Position numbers and translations under genes: made by a program
DNA from: Pseudomonas tritici
GTDB taxonomy: Bacteria; Pseudomonadota; Gammaproteobacteria; Pseudomonadales; Pseudomonadaceae
Direction of reading: 5' to 3'
NCBI RefSeq assembly: GCF_014268275.3
Contig: NZ_CP077084.1
Location: 4,650,001 to 4,714,000 of the forward strand
DNA length: 64,000 nt
Shown: in pieces, positions 25,738-35,215 of the stretch
Layout of the letters: each line of letters opens with the position of its first letter
How positions within the stretch are numbered: the stretch's first letter is position 1
Notes under the pieces: generated by a model
The model's input: only the letters and a program-made list of their open reading frames with translations
Databases searched by the model: none
Told to the model about the DNA's origin: nothing

Positions 25738-27981
25738 TCATGGCGTGCGATTACGCCGCGTCTCGATGATATTCGGCAACTGGGAAATCCGCCCCAGCAA
25801 CCGCCCCAGTGCGTCCAACCCCGGAATCTCGATGGTCAGGGACATCAACGCGGTGTTGTCCTCTTTGTTCGAGCGGGTGTTGACCGCCAGCACGTTGATC
25901 CGCTCATTGAGCAGCACTTGCGACACGTCACGCAGCAAACCGGAACGGTCGTAGGCGCGAATGATGATATCCACCGGGTAGGTCAGCACCGGCACCGGGC
26001 CCCAACTGACCTGGATGATCCGCTCCGGCTCACGCCCGCCCAATTGCAGCACCGAGGCGCAATCCTGACGGTGAATGCTAACGCCACGGCCCTGGGTGAT
26101 ATAGCCGACGATGGCATCCCCCGGCAATGGCTGGCAGCAACCGGCGATTTGCGTCATCAGGTTGCCCACGCCCTGGATCTGGATATCGCCACGCTTGCCA
26201 GGCTTGTAGCCGGTGGCTTTGCGTGGGATCAGCTCCAGCTGTTCGCTGCCGCGTTCCGGTTCGACCAGTTGCTGCGCCAGGTTGACGAGTTGCGCCAGGC
26301 GCAAATCGCCAGCACCGAGGGCGGCGAACATGTCTTCGGCAATCTTCATGTTGGCTTTTTCGGCCAGCTTGTCGAAGTCCACCTGCGGCAGGCCCAGGCG
26401 TGCCAGTTCGCGTTCAAGCAAGGTTTTACCGGCGGCGACGTTCTGGTCACGCGCCTGCAACTTGAACCAATGGACGATCTTCGCCCGCGCCCGCGACGTG
26501 GTGATGTAGCCCAGGTTCGGGTTCAGCCAGTCGCGGCTCGGCGTACCGTGCTTGCTGGTGATGATCTCGACCTGCTCACCGGTCTGCAGGCTGTAGTTGA
26601 GCGGCACGATGCGCCCGTTGATCTTCGCGCCCCGGCAGTTGTGGCCGATCTCAGTGTGTACGCGGTAGGCGAAATCCAGCGGCGTGGCGCCCTTCGGCAG
26701 ATCGATGGCGTGGCCGTCGGGGGTAAAGATATAGACCCGGTCCGGTTCGATATCCACCCGCAACTGCTCGGCCAGGCCGCCGATGTCACCGAGTTCTTCG
26801 TGCCATTCCAGCACTTGGCGCAGCCAGGAGATTTTCTCTTCGTACTGGTTGGACCCGGCCTTGACGTCCGTGCCCTTGTAGCGCCAGTGCGCACAAACCC
26901 CCAGCTCGGCCTCTTCGTGCATGGCATGGGTGCGGATCTGCACTTCCAGTACCTTGCCCTCGGGGCCTATCACGGCGGTGTGCAGCGAGCGGTAGCCGTT
27001 TTCCTTGGGGTTGGCGATGTAGTCGTCAAACTCCTTGGGGATGTGCCGCCACAGCGTGTGGACGATACCCAGCGCGGTGTAGCAGTCGCGCATTTCCGGC
27101 ACCAGCACACGCACGGCTCGCACGTCGTAGATCTGGCTGAAAGCCAGGCCTTTGCGCTGCATTTTGCGCCAGATGGAATAGATGTGTTTGGCGCGGCCGC
27201 TGATGTCGGCTTCGACACCGGTGGCCTGCAACTCGGAGCGCAACTGGTTCATCACGTCGGCGATAAAACGCTCACGGTCGAGCCGCCGCTCGTGCAGCAA
27301 CGTGGCAATCTGTTTGTATTGATCGGGTTCGAGGTAGCGGAAGGACAAGTCCTCCAGCTCCCACTTGATATGGCCGATACCCAGGCGGTGCGCCAGCGGC
27401 GCGTAGATATCGAAGACTTCGCGGGCGACGCGGTTACGCTTCTCGTCGTCGGCGGTTTTTACCGCACGGATCGCGCAGGTACGCTCGGCCAGCTTGATCA
27501 GCGCGACGCGTACGTCGTCGACCATTGCCACCAACATCTTGCGCAGGTTTTCGACCTGGCCCTGAGTGCCCAGCACCAGGGACTGACGCGGGCTGAGGCT
27601 GGCGCTGATCGCGGCCATGCGCAGCACGCCGTCGATCAGCTTGGCCACTACCGAGCCGAAACGCTGGCCAACGGTCGCCAACTGAATGTGCCCTTCCCGC
27701 ACGCCGCGATACAGCACGGCGGCGATCAGCGAATCCTGGTCCAGCTTGAGATCGGCGAGGATCTCGGCGATTTCCAACCCGGTGCGAAAGCTTGACGTGC
27801 CTTCGGCCCACAGGTTCTTGGCCGCATTGTCTTGCTGCTCAGACTCACGAGCGAACTCGCAGGCTGCTTTCAAGGCTTCACGGTCCAGTGCCGGGTCGAC
27901 ACTGATGGCATGATCCAGCCATGCCTCGAGATTGATACTGCCGTCGGTGTTGATCGGCTGGTGTGCTCTCACCTGTACCAT
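25738..27981 (-). CDS. relA: GTP pyrophosphokinase (ppGpp synthetase I)
   Basis: This 747-residue ribosome-associated stringent-response enzyme comprises an inactive hydrolase domain, synthetase domain, TGS domain and C-terminal ACT domain. The HD motif needed for hydrolysis is lost (AAVLYRGVREG where SpoT-type proteins have LLHD), as expected for RelA. The synthetase segment has YDVRAVRVLV and GYRSLHTAVIG (about residues 305-345). TGS begins RVYIFTPDGHAIDLP. The ATG at 27981 gives a length close to E. coli RelA (744). Gene order rlmD-relA-mazG is conserved. Confidence 0.96.
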   Translation of the reverse strand: MVQVRAHQPINTDGSINLEAWLDHAISVDPALDREALKAACEFARESEQQDNAAKNLWAEGTSSFRTGLEIAEILADLKLDQDSLIAAVLYRGVREGHIQLATVGQRFGSVVAKLIDGVLRMAAISASLSPRQSLVLGTQGQVENLRKMLVAMVDDVRVALIKLAERTCAIRAVKTADDEKRNRVAREVFDIYAPLAHRLGIGHIKWELEDLSFRYLEPDQYKQIATLLHERRLDRERFIADVMNQLRSELQATGVEADISGRAKHIYSIWRKMQRKGLAFSQIYDVRAVRVLVPEMRDCYTALGIVHTLWRHIPKEFDDYIANPKENGYRSLHTAVIGPEGKVLEVQIRTHAMHEEAELGVCAHWRYKGTDVKAGSNQYEEKISWLRQVLEWHEELGDIGGLAEQLRVDIEPDRVYIFTPDGHAIDLPKGATPLDFAYRVHTEIGHNCRGAKINGRIVPLNYSLQTGEQVEIITSKHGTPSRDWLNPNLGYITTSRARAKIVHWFKLQARDQNVAAGKTLLERELARLGLPQVDFDKLAEKANMKIAEDMFAALGAGDLRLAQLVNLAQQLVEPERGSEQLELIPRKATGYKPGKRGDIQIQGVGNLMTQIAGCCQPLPGDAIVGYITQGRGVSIHRQDCASVLQLGGREPERIIQVSWGPVPVLTYPVDIIIRAYDRSGLLRDVSQVLLNERINVLAVNTRSNKEDNTALMSLTIEIPGLDALGRLLGRISQLPNIIETRRNRTP

Positions 27982-28101
27982 CTTGCTTACCTTCCCTACG
28001 ACGCACCTTGGGTGCGCCAAAAATCATCCCGACCTTTGCTGCAAGCTCCCTGGCAGTTCACGGCCCTGAAGAATGCAGGCCAGTCGGATTAAACGGGCAT
28101 C

Positions 28102-29454
28102 CTAGCCCGCTTCAAATAACGCCATGGCCTCGACATGCGCGGTTTGCGGAAACATATCGAGGATCCCGGCACGTTTTAGCCGGTAGCCTTGCTTGACCAA
28201 CTCAACCGTGTCCCGCGCCAGCGTGGCTGGGTTGCAGGACACATACACCAGACGCTTGGCCTTGAGGGTCGCAAGCTTGCGCACAACCTCCAGGGCACCA
28301 TCGCGCGGTGGGTCCAAGAGTACCGCAGAAAAGCCCTGTTTGGCCCATTCCGCGTCAGTCAAAGGCTGGGACAAATCGGCCTGAAAAAACTGCGCATTAT
28401 GCAAATCGTTGCTGACGGCATTGGCGGCAGCCCGCTCTACCATGGCCTGCACACCTTCCACCGCCACTACTTCACGCACCTGGCGCGCCAGTGGCAGGGC
28501 AAAGTTGCCCAGGCCACAAAACAGATCCAGCACCCGCTCGTCGGGGTGTGGCGCCAGCCATTTCAGGGCCTGGGCGACCATCGCCGCGTTGACCCCGGCG
28601 TTGACCTGCACGAAGTCACCTGGCCGGTAGGCCAACTCCAGGTCCCATTGTTCCAATCGAAACCCCAACACCGAATCAGCTTCGACCGGTTCCGGCTGGC
28701 CCTCGCCATGCAGCCACAATTGGGCTTCATGGAAACTGCAGAATTCTTTGAGGATCAGCAGGTCCGCGTCCGACAACGGCGCCATGTGCCGCAGCAATAC
28801 CGCGATGGACGTACCGCTGAACAACTCCACATGCCCCAGGGCCTGAGGTTTGCTCAGGCGGCGCAGCATGCCAGGCAGACGCTGCATGATCGGTTGCAAG
28901 GCCTGTACCAGCACCGGGCAATCATCAATGGCGACAATGTCTTGGCTGGCCACGGCGCGGAAACCGACTTCCAGACGCTTCGCCTTGGCATCCCAACGCA
29001 CCGCCACGCGGGCGCGGCGTCGGTAGCCGAATTCCGGGCCACTCAAAGGTGCAGCCCACTCTTGCGGTTCGACACCCGCCACACGGGACAGTTGCTCGGC
29101 GAGCATGCGCTGTTTCAGGGCAAGTTGTTCGGCATGGGGCAAGTGCTGCACGCTGCAACCGCCACAGCGGCCAACGTGCGCGCACGGTGCCGGGCGACGC
29201 AGTTCGCTGGCGGTGAACACACGTTCGGTGCGCGCTTCGACGATCTTGCCGTGGGCGCCCAGTACCCGTGCTTCGACTTCTTCGCCGGCCAGCGCACCAT
29301 TCACAAACCAGGTGCGGCCCTCAAAGAACACGATGCCGCGCCCGTCATTGGCCAGGCGCTCGATGGTCAGGCGTTGTTTCTTGCCCACGGGGATCTGCGG
29401 GGCTCGGCTGCCGCCCGTCGGTTGGAAGCGCAGCCCCCTCTCGTGCTTGGCCAT
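28102..29454 (-). CDS. rlmD: 23S rRNA (uracil-1939-C5)-methyltransferase
   Basis: This 450-residue SAM enzyme has a TRAM domain at the N-terminus ([19 protein letters not shown]), an Fe-S cluster site ([15 protein letters not shown], about residues 91-105) and a Rossmann methyltransferase domain ([17 protein letters not shown]). The catalytic Cys is in [14 protein letters not shown] near the C-terminus. It methylates U1939 of 23S rRNA. Its start shares one base with the cysM stop (TGATGG), and relA follows. Confidence 0.95.
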   Translation of the reverse strand: MAKHERGLRFQPTGGSRAPQIPVGKKQRLTIERLANDGRGIVFFEGRTWFVNGALAGEEVEARVLGAHGKIVEARTERVFTASELRRPAPCAHVGRCGGCSVQHLPHAEQLALKQRMLAEQLSRVAGVEPQEWAAPLSGPEFGYRRRARVAVRWDAKAKRLEVGFRAVASQDIVAIDDCPVLVQALQPIMQRLPGMLRRLSKPQALGHVELFSGTSIAVLLRHMAPLSDADLLILKEFCSFHEAQLWLHGEGQPEPVEADSVLGFRLEQWDLELAYRPGDFVQVNAGVNAAMVAQALKWLAPHPDERVLDLFCGLGNFALPLARQVREVVAVEGVQAMVERAAANAVSNDLHNAQFFQADLSQPLTDAEWAKQGFSAVLLDPPRDGALEVVRKLATLKAKRLVYVSCNPATLARDTVELVKQGYRLKRAGILDMFPQTAHVEAMALFEAG

Positions 29455-30356
29455 CAGTTGGGTTCGTCGAAGATGCCGGTCGACAGGTAACGGTCGCCTC
29501 GGTCACAGATGATCGCGACGATCACCGCGTTTTCCACTTCTTTGGACAAGCGCAACATACCGGCCACAGCGCCACCGGAGGACACACCGCAGAAGATGCC
29601 TTCTTCACGGGCCAGGCGGCGGGTGGTGTCTTCGGCTTCACGCTGGGCCATGTCGATGATGCGGTCCACGCGGGTCGCGTTGTAGATCTTCGGCAGATAC
29701 TCTTCGGGCCAACGGCGGATGCCCGGGATGGCAGAGCCTTCCATCGGTTGCAGGCCGATAATCTGGATCTCGGGGTTCTGCTCCTTGAGGTAGCGCGAAT
29801 TGCCCATGATGGTGCCGGTGGTCCCCATCGAACTGACGAAATGGGTGATGGTGCCCCCGGTCTGGCGCCAGATTTCCGGGCCGGTGGTGGTGTAGTGCGC
29901 CTCGGGGTTGTCGCCGTTGGCGAACTGGTCCAGCACCTGGCCACGGCCTTCGGCGGCCATGCGTTCAGCGAGATCGCGCGCGCCTTCCATGCCTTCTTCC
30001 TGGGTCACCAGCACCAGCTCGGCGCCATAGGCGGTCATCGCCGCCTTGCGCTCGGCGCTGCCGTTGTCGGGCATGATCAGCACCATCTTGTAACCCTTGA
30101 TCGCGGCGGCCATGGCCAGGGCGATCCCGGTGTTACCCGAGGTGGCTTCGATCAGGGTGTCGCCCGGCTTGATCTGCCCGCGCAACTCGGCGCGGGTGAT
30201 CATCGACAACGCCGGACGGTCCTTGACGGAGCCGGCCGGGTTGTTGCCTTCGAGCTTGAGCAACAAGGTATTGCTGGTTTCGCCCGCCATGCGTTGCAAG
30301 CGGACCAGGGGCGTGTTGCCGACGCAATCGGCGATTGTAGGGTACTGCAAGGTCAT
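29454..30356 (-). CDS. cysM: Cysteine synthase B
   Basis: This 300-residue PLP enzyme makes cysteine from O-acetylserine with sulfide or thiosulfate. The PLP-Lys is in [13 protein letters not shown] (about residue 44), the substrate loop is [13 protein letters not shown] (about 71-83), and [11 protein letters not shown] and GVSSGGAV bind the cofactor phosphate. I chose the ATG at 30356 ([17 protein letters not shown]), the family N-terminus; residues upstream are unlike the family. Confidence 0.95.
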   Translation of the reverse strand: MTLQYPTIADCVGNTPLVRLQRMAGETSNTLLLKLEGNNPAGSVKDRPALSMITRAELRGQIKPGDTLIEATSGNTGIALAMAAAIKGYKMVLIMPDNGSAERKAAMTAYGAELVLVTQEEGMEGARDLAERMAAEGRGQVLDQFANGDNPEAHYTTTGPEIWRQTGGTITHFVSSMGTTGTIMGNSRYLKEQNPEIQIIGLQPMEGSAIPGIRRWPEEYLPKIYNATRVDRIIDMAQREAEDTTRRLAREEGIFCGVSSGGAVAGMLRLSKEVENAVIVAIICDRGDRYLSTGIFDEPN

Positions 30357-30473
30357 GGCGTATTCGCAATCCAGACTGCGGGGGCGGACATCATACCGGG
30401 AAAGGCCGGCGGGCCATATCACGCAAAGTGCGGTGCTTATGGCTTAAAGGCATAAGCACAGAATGTGTTGCCT

Positions 30474-30551
30474 GGGAGGATGCTATCGCGGGCATGCCCG
30501 CTCCCACACTTGAAATGCGCGCTTCTGTGGGAGCTCGCTTGGCTGCGATGG
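30474..30551. repeat. Two imperfect REP units
   Basis: One unit, TATCGCGGGCATGCCCGCTC, is followed 18 bases later by TGTGGGAGCTCGCTTGGCTG. They are diverged from each other, so this is a decayed or composite pair rather than a clean REPIN. Confidence 0.75.
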
Positions 30552-30570
30552 CCGCGCATCGGTCAGCCTG

Positions 30571-31176
30571 CTAGCCATGCCGACCGTCGCCATGGTTTCG
30601 CTGAAAAACCGCGTCCCCCATCGCCGCAATCTGGCCTTCGATCAAGGCGTCGAAGGGCTTGAGCAACGGCTCGAATGAGGTGGGTGCCTCCAGCACTTGC
30701 AATGCCTGCACGATGGCTTCCACGGTGGACAAGGCACCCGGCCCTGGCGCCTTGCGCAGCCGATAGCGGGAAACGGCACCCTCGGCCAACGTTACCCGGG
30801 GCAACGCCGCCAACAATGGATTGAGGTGCAGCAGTTTGCGCGCCTTGCGCCAGGTGCCGTCGGGGACCACTAGCAACAGCGGTTGATCGCTGGGTGCATA
30901 GCCTTGCAGCAACTGAGCATCGTCAGCAGGAAACAATAGTCGCGCTTGGTAGCCGGGCGGATTCAGCAAGGTAGGCAAGTCATCAAACACCTCCCCCACC
31001 ACCAATTGCGCATTGTTCAACCCCAACGCCGCTAAACGCGCAGTATTCAGCGCATGGTTGACCTCACTCGGGTGCTGCAATAGCAATACGCGGGTGCGGC
31101 TGTCGAGGCTGGGGATCAGCGCGCACAGGCAGTGGGGGGTAGGCCGCAAGCAGCGGGAGCATTGGGGTCTGGACAT
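30571..31176 (-). CDS. DTW-domain protein, probable tRNA-uridine aminocarboxypropyltransferase
   Basis: This 201-residue protein has a Cys-rich N-terminus (CSRCLRPTPHCLC, four Cys, probably zinc-binding) and the family motif as PDGTWRKARKLLHLNP (about residues 105-120). DTW proteins of the TapT/TuaA type place acp3 groups on U47 or U20 of tRNA using SAM; whether this one is TapT is not settled by sequence alone. It lies 7 bases downstream of the LysR gene gbuR on the same strand. Confidence 0.82.
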   Translation of the reverse strand: MSRPQCSRCLRPTPHCLCALIPSLDSRTRVLLLQHPSEVNHALNTARLAALGLNNAQLVVGEVFDDLPTLLNPPGYQARLLFPADDAQLLQGYAPSDQPLLLVVPDGTWRKARKLLHLNPLLAALPRVTLAEGAVSRYRLRKAPGPGALSTVEAIVQALQVLEAPTSFEPLLKPFDALIEGQIAAMGDAVFQRNHGDGRHG

Positions 31177-31183
31177 ATGGGTT

Positions 31184-32077
31184 TCAGGCCTGGTTGAGCT
31201 GGGCTTTGAGCAAGTCGCGGAAGGTCTGGATCAGTGGTTCACGGCTGCGGCCGCGGCGCATGATCATCGAGAACGGCGCCTGGTAGCCGAAGGTCGCCGG
31301 CAGCAGCACGCGCAGGTCGCCCTTGTCGGCCCAGGCCTGGGCGTAGTGCTCGGGCAAATAGCCGATATAGGCACCGGACAGCACCAGGATCAACTGCGCT
31401 TCCATACTTTCCACGGTCGCGGCGCTGTGCTTGAAACCGTGGCGCGCCAGTTCGGCCTGGCTCCAATAGCCACGACCGACCATGCGTTGTTGGGTGATGA
31501 CTTGCTCGGGGATACGCCGTTCATTGAATAAAGGATGCCGGGTGCTGCAATACAACCAATGCTGCTCGCGATACAGCGGCATGTAGATCAGCCCGCTCAT
31601 GCGGTTGGAGAAAGCACCGATGGCCAGGTCCAGGCGATTGTCCTGCACGCCCAATTGCAATTCGTAAGGGCTCATCACCGACAAATGCAGGTGCACCGCC
31701 GGGTGTTCCTGGCTGTAGGCGCCGATGACTTCGGCGAACGGCAGGGCTTTGTCGCTGACGGTGGAGTCGAGCACGCCGAGCTTGAGGGTACCGCGCAGTT
31801 CGCCCTTCAACGCCGCCGCGTATTGTTCGAACCCTTCCAACTCACCGAGCAGGCGCAGGGTTTCCTGATGGAACAACTCGCCCTTGCTGGTCAGGCTGAA
31901 GCCGCCCCGGCCGCGATGGCACAACACCAGCCCCAGCGCCGATTCCAACTGGCTCATGTAGGTGCTGATGGCCGACGTCGACAGGTTGAGTTCGTGCTGG
32001 GCATTGGCGAACCCCTGGTGCCGCACGACGCTGACGAAGATGCGCAAGAGTTTCAGGTCGGGCAGAGCATTGGCCAT
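31184..32077 (-). CDS. gbuR: LysR-type regulator of 4-guanidinobutyrate use
   Basis: This 297-residue LysR protein has an N-terminal helix-turn-helix (ANAQHELNLSTSAISTYMSQLE, about residues 22-43). It is divergent from the ureohydrolase gene, and the whole gene order (LysR, ureohydrolase, small NTF2-like protein, NCS1 permease, sodium:solute symporter) equals P. aeruginosa PA1422-PA1418, where the regulator is GbuR. The ATG at 32077 gives the usual LysR N-terminus. A 24-bp dyad in the shared promoter is the likely binding site. Confidence 0.78.
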   Translation of the reverse strand: MANALPDLKLLRIFVSVVRHQGFANAQHELNLSTSAISTYMSQLESALGLVLCHRGRGGFSLTSKGELFHQETLRLLGELEGFEQYAAALKGELRGTLKLGVLDSTVSDKALPFAEVIGAYSQEHPAVHLHLSVMSPYELQLGVQDNRLDLAIGAFSNRMSGLIYMPLYREQHWLYCSTRHPLFNERRIPEQVITQQRMVGRGYWSQAELARHGFKHSAATVESMEAQLILVLSGAYIGYLPEHYAQAWADKGDLRVLLPATFGYQAPFSMIMRRGRSREPLIQTFRDLLKAQLNQA

Positions 32078-32133
32078 GGGGTCTCCGAAGGCACACACAA
32101 AATCCTACATTTGAACCGAGTCTACCTCAGCCA

Positions 32134-32157
32134 TTAGTTTAGAAAAATCTGAACTAA
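32134..32157. promoter_or_regulatory. 24-bp dyad in the gbuR-gbuA promoter region
   Basis: TTAGTTTAGA and TCTGAACTAA form ten-base arms (one mismatch) around AAAA. The position between divergent LysR and target genes, and the A/T-rich T-N11-A-like layout, fit a LysR recognition site. Confidence 0.6.
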
Positions 32158-32240
32158 GTATTTGCCCCTGGCGATTCTTTCGTTTCCAGGGATTTCGCAG
32201 AATCGGCCCCTAATAAACAAAACAACGATGAGGCACTCCC

Positions 32241-33191
32241 GTGGACAAGATTTTTCACCAACCACTGGGCGGCAACGAAATGCCGCGCTTTGCCGGCATC
32301 GCCACCATGATGCGTCTTCCCCACCTGCAATCGGCCAAGGGCCTGGACGCCGCTTTTGTCGGCGTGCCGCTGGACATCGGCACCTCGCTGCGTGCCGGCA
32401 CCCGTTTCGGGCCGCGTGAAATCCGCGCCGAATCGGTGATGATCCGCCCGTACAACATGGCCACCGGCGCCGCCCCGTTTGATTCGCTGTCGGTTGCCGA
32501 CATCGGCGACGTGGCGATCAACACCTTCAACCTGCTCGACGCCGTGCGCATCATCGAAGAAGCCTATGACGAGATCCTCGAGCACGGCGTGATCCCGATG
32601 ACGCTGGGTGGCGACCACACCATCACCCTGCCGATCCTGCGGGCGATCCATAAAAAACACGGCAAGGTCGGGCTGGTGCACATCGATGCCCACGCCGACG
32701 TCAACGACCATATGTTCGGCGAGAAAATCGCCCACGGCACCACCTTCCGCCGCGCCGTGGAAGAAGGCCTGCTCGATTGCGACCGTGTGGTACAGATCGG
32801 CCTGCGTGCGCAGGGCTACACCGCCGAAGATTTCAACTGGAGCCGCAAGCAAGGTTTCCGCGTGGTCCAGGCCGAAGAATGCTGGCACCACTCCCTCGCG
32901 CCGTTGATGGCCGAAGTGCGTGAAAAAGTCGGCGGTGGCCCGGTGTACCTGAGCTTCGATATCGACGGCATCGACCCGGCCTGGGCGCCAGGCACTGGCA
33001 CCCCGGAAATCGGCGGGCTGACCACCATCCAGGCCATCGAGATCATCCGTGGCTGCCAGGGCCTCGACCTGATTGGTTGCGACCTGGTAGAAGTTTCGCC
33101 GCCCTACGACACCACCGGTAACACCTCACTGCTGGGCGCCAACCTGTTGTACGAAATGCTCTGCGTACTGCCAGGCGTGGCGCACCGCTGA
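32241..33191 (+). CDS. gbuA: Guanidinobutyrase (ureohydrolase family)
   Basis: This 316-residue Mn-dependent hydrolase of the arginase/agmatinase fold most likely splits 4-guanidinobutyrate into 4-aminobutyrate and urea. Metal ligands are in LGGDHTIT (about residue 129), VHIDAHADVND (about 152-162) and SFDIDGIDPAWAPG (about 241-254). The start is GTG at 32241 with GAGG 7 bases upstream. Context rather than the sequence decides between guanidinobutyrase, guanidinopropionase and agmatinase. It is the first gene of a transport/catabolism operon. Confidence 0.82.
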   Translation: MDKIFHQPLGGNEMPRFAGIATMMRLPHLQSAKGLDAAFVGVPLDIGTSLRAGTRFGPREIRAESVMIRPYNMATGAAPFDSLSVADIGDVAINTFNLLDAVRIIEEAYDEILEHGVIPMTLGGDHTITLPILRAIHKKHGKVGLVHIDAHADVNDHMFGEKIAHGTTFRRAVEEGLLDCDRVVQIGLRAQGYTAEDFNWSRKQGFRVVQAEECWHHSLAPLMAEVREKVGGGPVYLSFDIDGIDPAWAPGTGTPEIGGLTTIQAIEIIRGCQGLDLIGCDLVEVSPPYDTTGNTSLLGANLLYEMLCVLPGVAHR

Positions 33192-33613
33192 TGAGCACGC
33201 ACGACGTGCTGCAAGCCGCCGCCGAGCTGGTGGCGGCGTTCGCGCGCAACGACCGCGACGCCTACTTCGGGGCATTCACGGCCGATGCCAGCTTTGTGTT
33301 CTACACCCTCCCCCAGCCGCTGCTCAGTCGCGATGCCTATCAGGTGTTGTGGGACAGCTGGCGCCGGGACGAGGGCTTCGAGGTGCTGTCGTGCACCTCG
33401 AGCAATGCCTTTGTCAGCCTGCAAGGCGACGTGGCGATATTCATGCATGACGTGGCCACCGAGCTGCGCATGCAAGGGGAGCAATTCTTTAGCCAGGAGC
33501 GCGAGACCATTGTCTTTAAACGGCAAGGGTCTGGCACACAACAAAAACAAGGCCTGTGGCTGGCCTGTCACGAACATTTGTCCGCTATGCCGGAAGGGCT
33601 GCCGCCCCCTTAG
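33191..33613 (+). CDS. NTF2/SnoaL-like protein (140 aa)
   Basis: This 140-residue protein has a predicted cone-shaped alpha+beta barrel: the N-terminal helix AAAELVAAFARNDRDAYFGAF is followed by DASFVFYTLP and a series of strands. It starts on the last base of the gbuA stop (TGATG), so it is coupled to it. It corresponds in position to PA1420. Its function in guanidino-compound use is unknown; an isomerase-like or binding role is only a possibility. Confidence 0.75.
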   Translation: MSTHDVLQAAAELVAAFARNDRDAYFGAFTADASFVFYTLPQPLLSRDAYQVLWDSWRRDEGFEVLSCTSSNAFVSLQGDVAIFMHDVATELRMQGEQFFSQERETIVFKRQGSGTQQKQGLWLACHEHLSAMPEGLPPP

Positions 33614-33634
33614 CCAATGTGATCGGAGCTGATC

Positions 33635-35191
33635 ATGAATAATAAAAACAACGATAAAAGTATTCGCAAGATAGAAACCAACGGGGTCGAGCAGATCCCG
33701 GACCACGAACGCACCGCCACACCCAAGGATCTGTTCCGGCTGATCTTCGGCGGAGCCAATACCTTTGCCACCGCTGTGCTGGGCTCTTTCCCCGTGCTGT
33801 TCGGTTTGTCATTCCAGGCCGGCGTCTGGGCGATTGTGCTGGGCGTGCTGGTGGGTGCGCTGATCCTGGCGCCCATGGGCCTGTTCGGGCCGATCAATGG
33901 CACCAACAATGCGGTGTCTTCCGGTGCGCACTTCGGCGTGCACGGGCGGATTGTCGGCTCGTTTCTCTCGCTCCTTACCGCGATTGCCTTCTTCTCACTG
34001 TCGGTGTGGAGTTCGGGCGATGCGCTGGTGGGGGGTGCGAAACGTCTGATCGGCCTGCCGGAAACCGACCTGAGCCTGGGCCTGGCCTACGGCGTGTTCG
34101 CCATTCTCGTCCTGACGGTGTGCATTTACGGCTTTCGTTTCATGTTGTGGGTCAACCGCATTGCGGTGTGGGCGGCGAGCCTGCTGTTCCTGCTGGGGAT
34201 CTTCGCCTTTGCCCCGGCTTTCGACCGCCATTTTGCAGGCACCGTAGCGATGGGACAGACCGGTTTCTGGGCGGCCTTTATCGGCGCCGCGCTGGTAGCC
34301 ATGAGCAACCCGATTTCCTTCGGCGCGTTCCTCGGTGACTGGTCCCGCTACATCCCGCGTGAGACGTCGAAAATGCGCATCATGCTGGCGGTGGTCCTCG
34401 CGCAGATTGCCACCTTGATCCCGTTCCTGTTCGGCCTGGCCACCGCGACCATCGTGGCGATCAAGGCGCCGGACTACATCGCGGCGAATAACTATGTCGG
34501 CGGTTTGCTGGCGGTGGCGCCCACCTGGTTCTTCCTACCGGTGTGTTTGATCGCGGTGATCGGCGGCATGTCCACCGGCACCACCTCGCTGTATGGCACC
34601 GGGCTGGACATGTCCAGCGTGTTTCCGCGCTTGTTGTCGCGGGTCAAGGCCACGCTGCTGATCGGGGTGATGTCGATTGCCTTCATCTTTATCGGACGTT
34701 TCGCCGCCAACCTGGTGCAGAGCGTGTCGACCTTCGCCGTGCTGATCATCACCTGCACCACCCCATGGATGGTGATGATGATCATCGGGCTGATTGTGCG
34801 TCGCGGCTTCTACTGCCCGGATGACCTGCAGGTATTTACGCGCGGCGAAACCGGCGGCCGCTACTGGTTCAGCCATGGGTGGAACTGGCGCGGGCTGGGG
34901 GCGTGGATTCCGAGTGCGCTGGTGGGCCTGTGCTTTGTCAACCTGCCGGGGCAGTTTGTCGGTCCGCTGGGCAACCTGGCCGATGGCATTGATATCAGCC
35001 TGCCGGTCACGCTGGGGTTGGCGTCGGTGGTGTACCTGACCTTGCTGCGTGCGTTTCCGGAACCGACGGCTGTCTACGGCCCGACCGTTGTGGCGAGAGA
35101 GCTTGCTCCCGTTCGACAGCGAAGGTGGGGCCGCTTCGCAGCCCAGCGGGAGCAAGCTCCCTCGCCACAGCAAGCACCTTCACCACAATAA
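33635..35191 (+). CDS. NCS1-family permease (CodB-like) with REP-derived tail
   Basis: This 518-residue inner-membrane transporter has about 12 spans. The NCS1 features are FGANTFATAVLGSFPVLF near the N-terminus and PISFGAFLGDWSRYIP in the centre. In this cluster it probably imports a guanidino compound or related nitrogen source. Residues from about 485 on (VARELAPVRQRRWGRFAAQR, then QAPSPQ twice) are encoded by a REP palindrome and do not look like family sequence. It is followed 24 bases later by the sodium symporter. Confidence 0.83.
   Translation: MNNKNNDKSIRKIETNGVEQIPDHERTATPKDLFRLIFGGANTFATAVLGSFPVLFGLSFQAGVWAIVLGVLVGALILAPMGLFGPINGTNNAVSSGAHFGVHGRIVGSFLSLLTAIAFFSLSVWSSGDALVGGAKRLIGLPETDLSLGLAYGVFAILVLTVCIYGFRFMLWVNRIAVWAASLLFLLGIFAFAPAFDRHFAGTVAMGQTGFWAAFIGAALVAMSNPISFGAFLGDWSRYIPRETSKMRIMLAVVLAQIATLIPFLFGLATATIVAIKAPDYIAANNYVGGLLAVAPTWFFLPVCLIAVIGGMSTGTTSLYGTGLDMSSVFPRLLSRVKATLLIGVMSIAFIFIGRFAANLVQSVSTFAVLIITCTTPWMVMMIIGLIVRRGFYCPDDLQVFTRGETGGRYWFSHGWNWRGLGAWIPSALVGLCFVNLPGQFVGPLGNLADGIDISLPVTLGLASVVYLTLLRAFPEPTAVYGPTVVARELAPVRQRRWGRFAAQREQAPSPQQAPSPQ
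35089..35169. repeat. REP palindrome inside the NCS1 permease coding tail
   Basis: TGTGGCGAGAGAGCTTGCTC at the left and GAGCAAGCTCCCTCGCCACA at the right are near-perfect inverses with a 41-base centre. This is a different REP subtype from the GTGGGAGC type. It lies wholly in frame. Confidence 0.87.
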
Positions 35192-35215
35192 AAAGATAAT
35201 TGGAGACTCGCCGTC

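Noticed and set aside
25507..27795. Very long plus-strand open frame opposite relA
   Set aside because: It is the antisense shadow of relA in a high-GC genome, with His/Gln/Arg-rich translation and no ribosome-binding site or family match.
29268..30455. Plus-strand open frame opposite cysM and the end of rlmD
   Set aside because: Shadow frame; the minus strand has two well-recognised enzymes with coupled starts.
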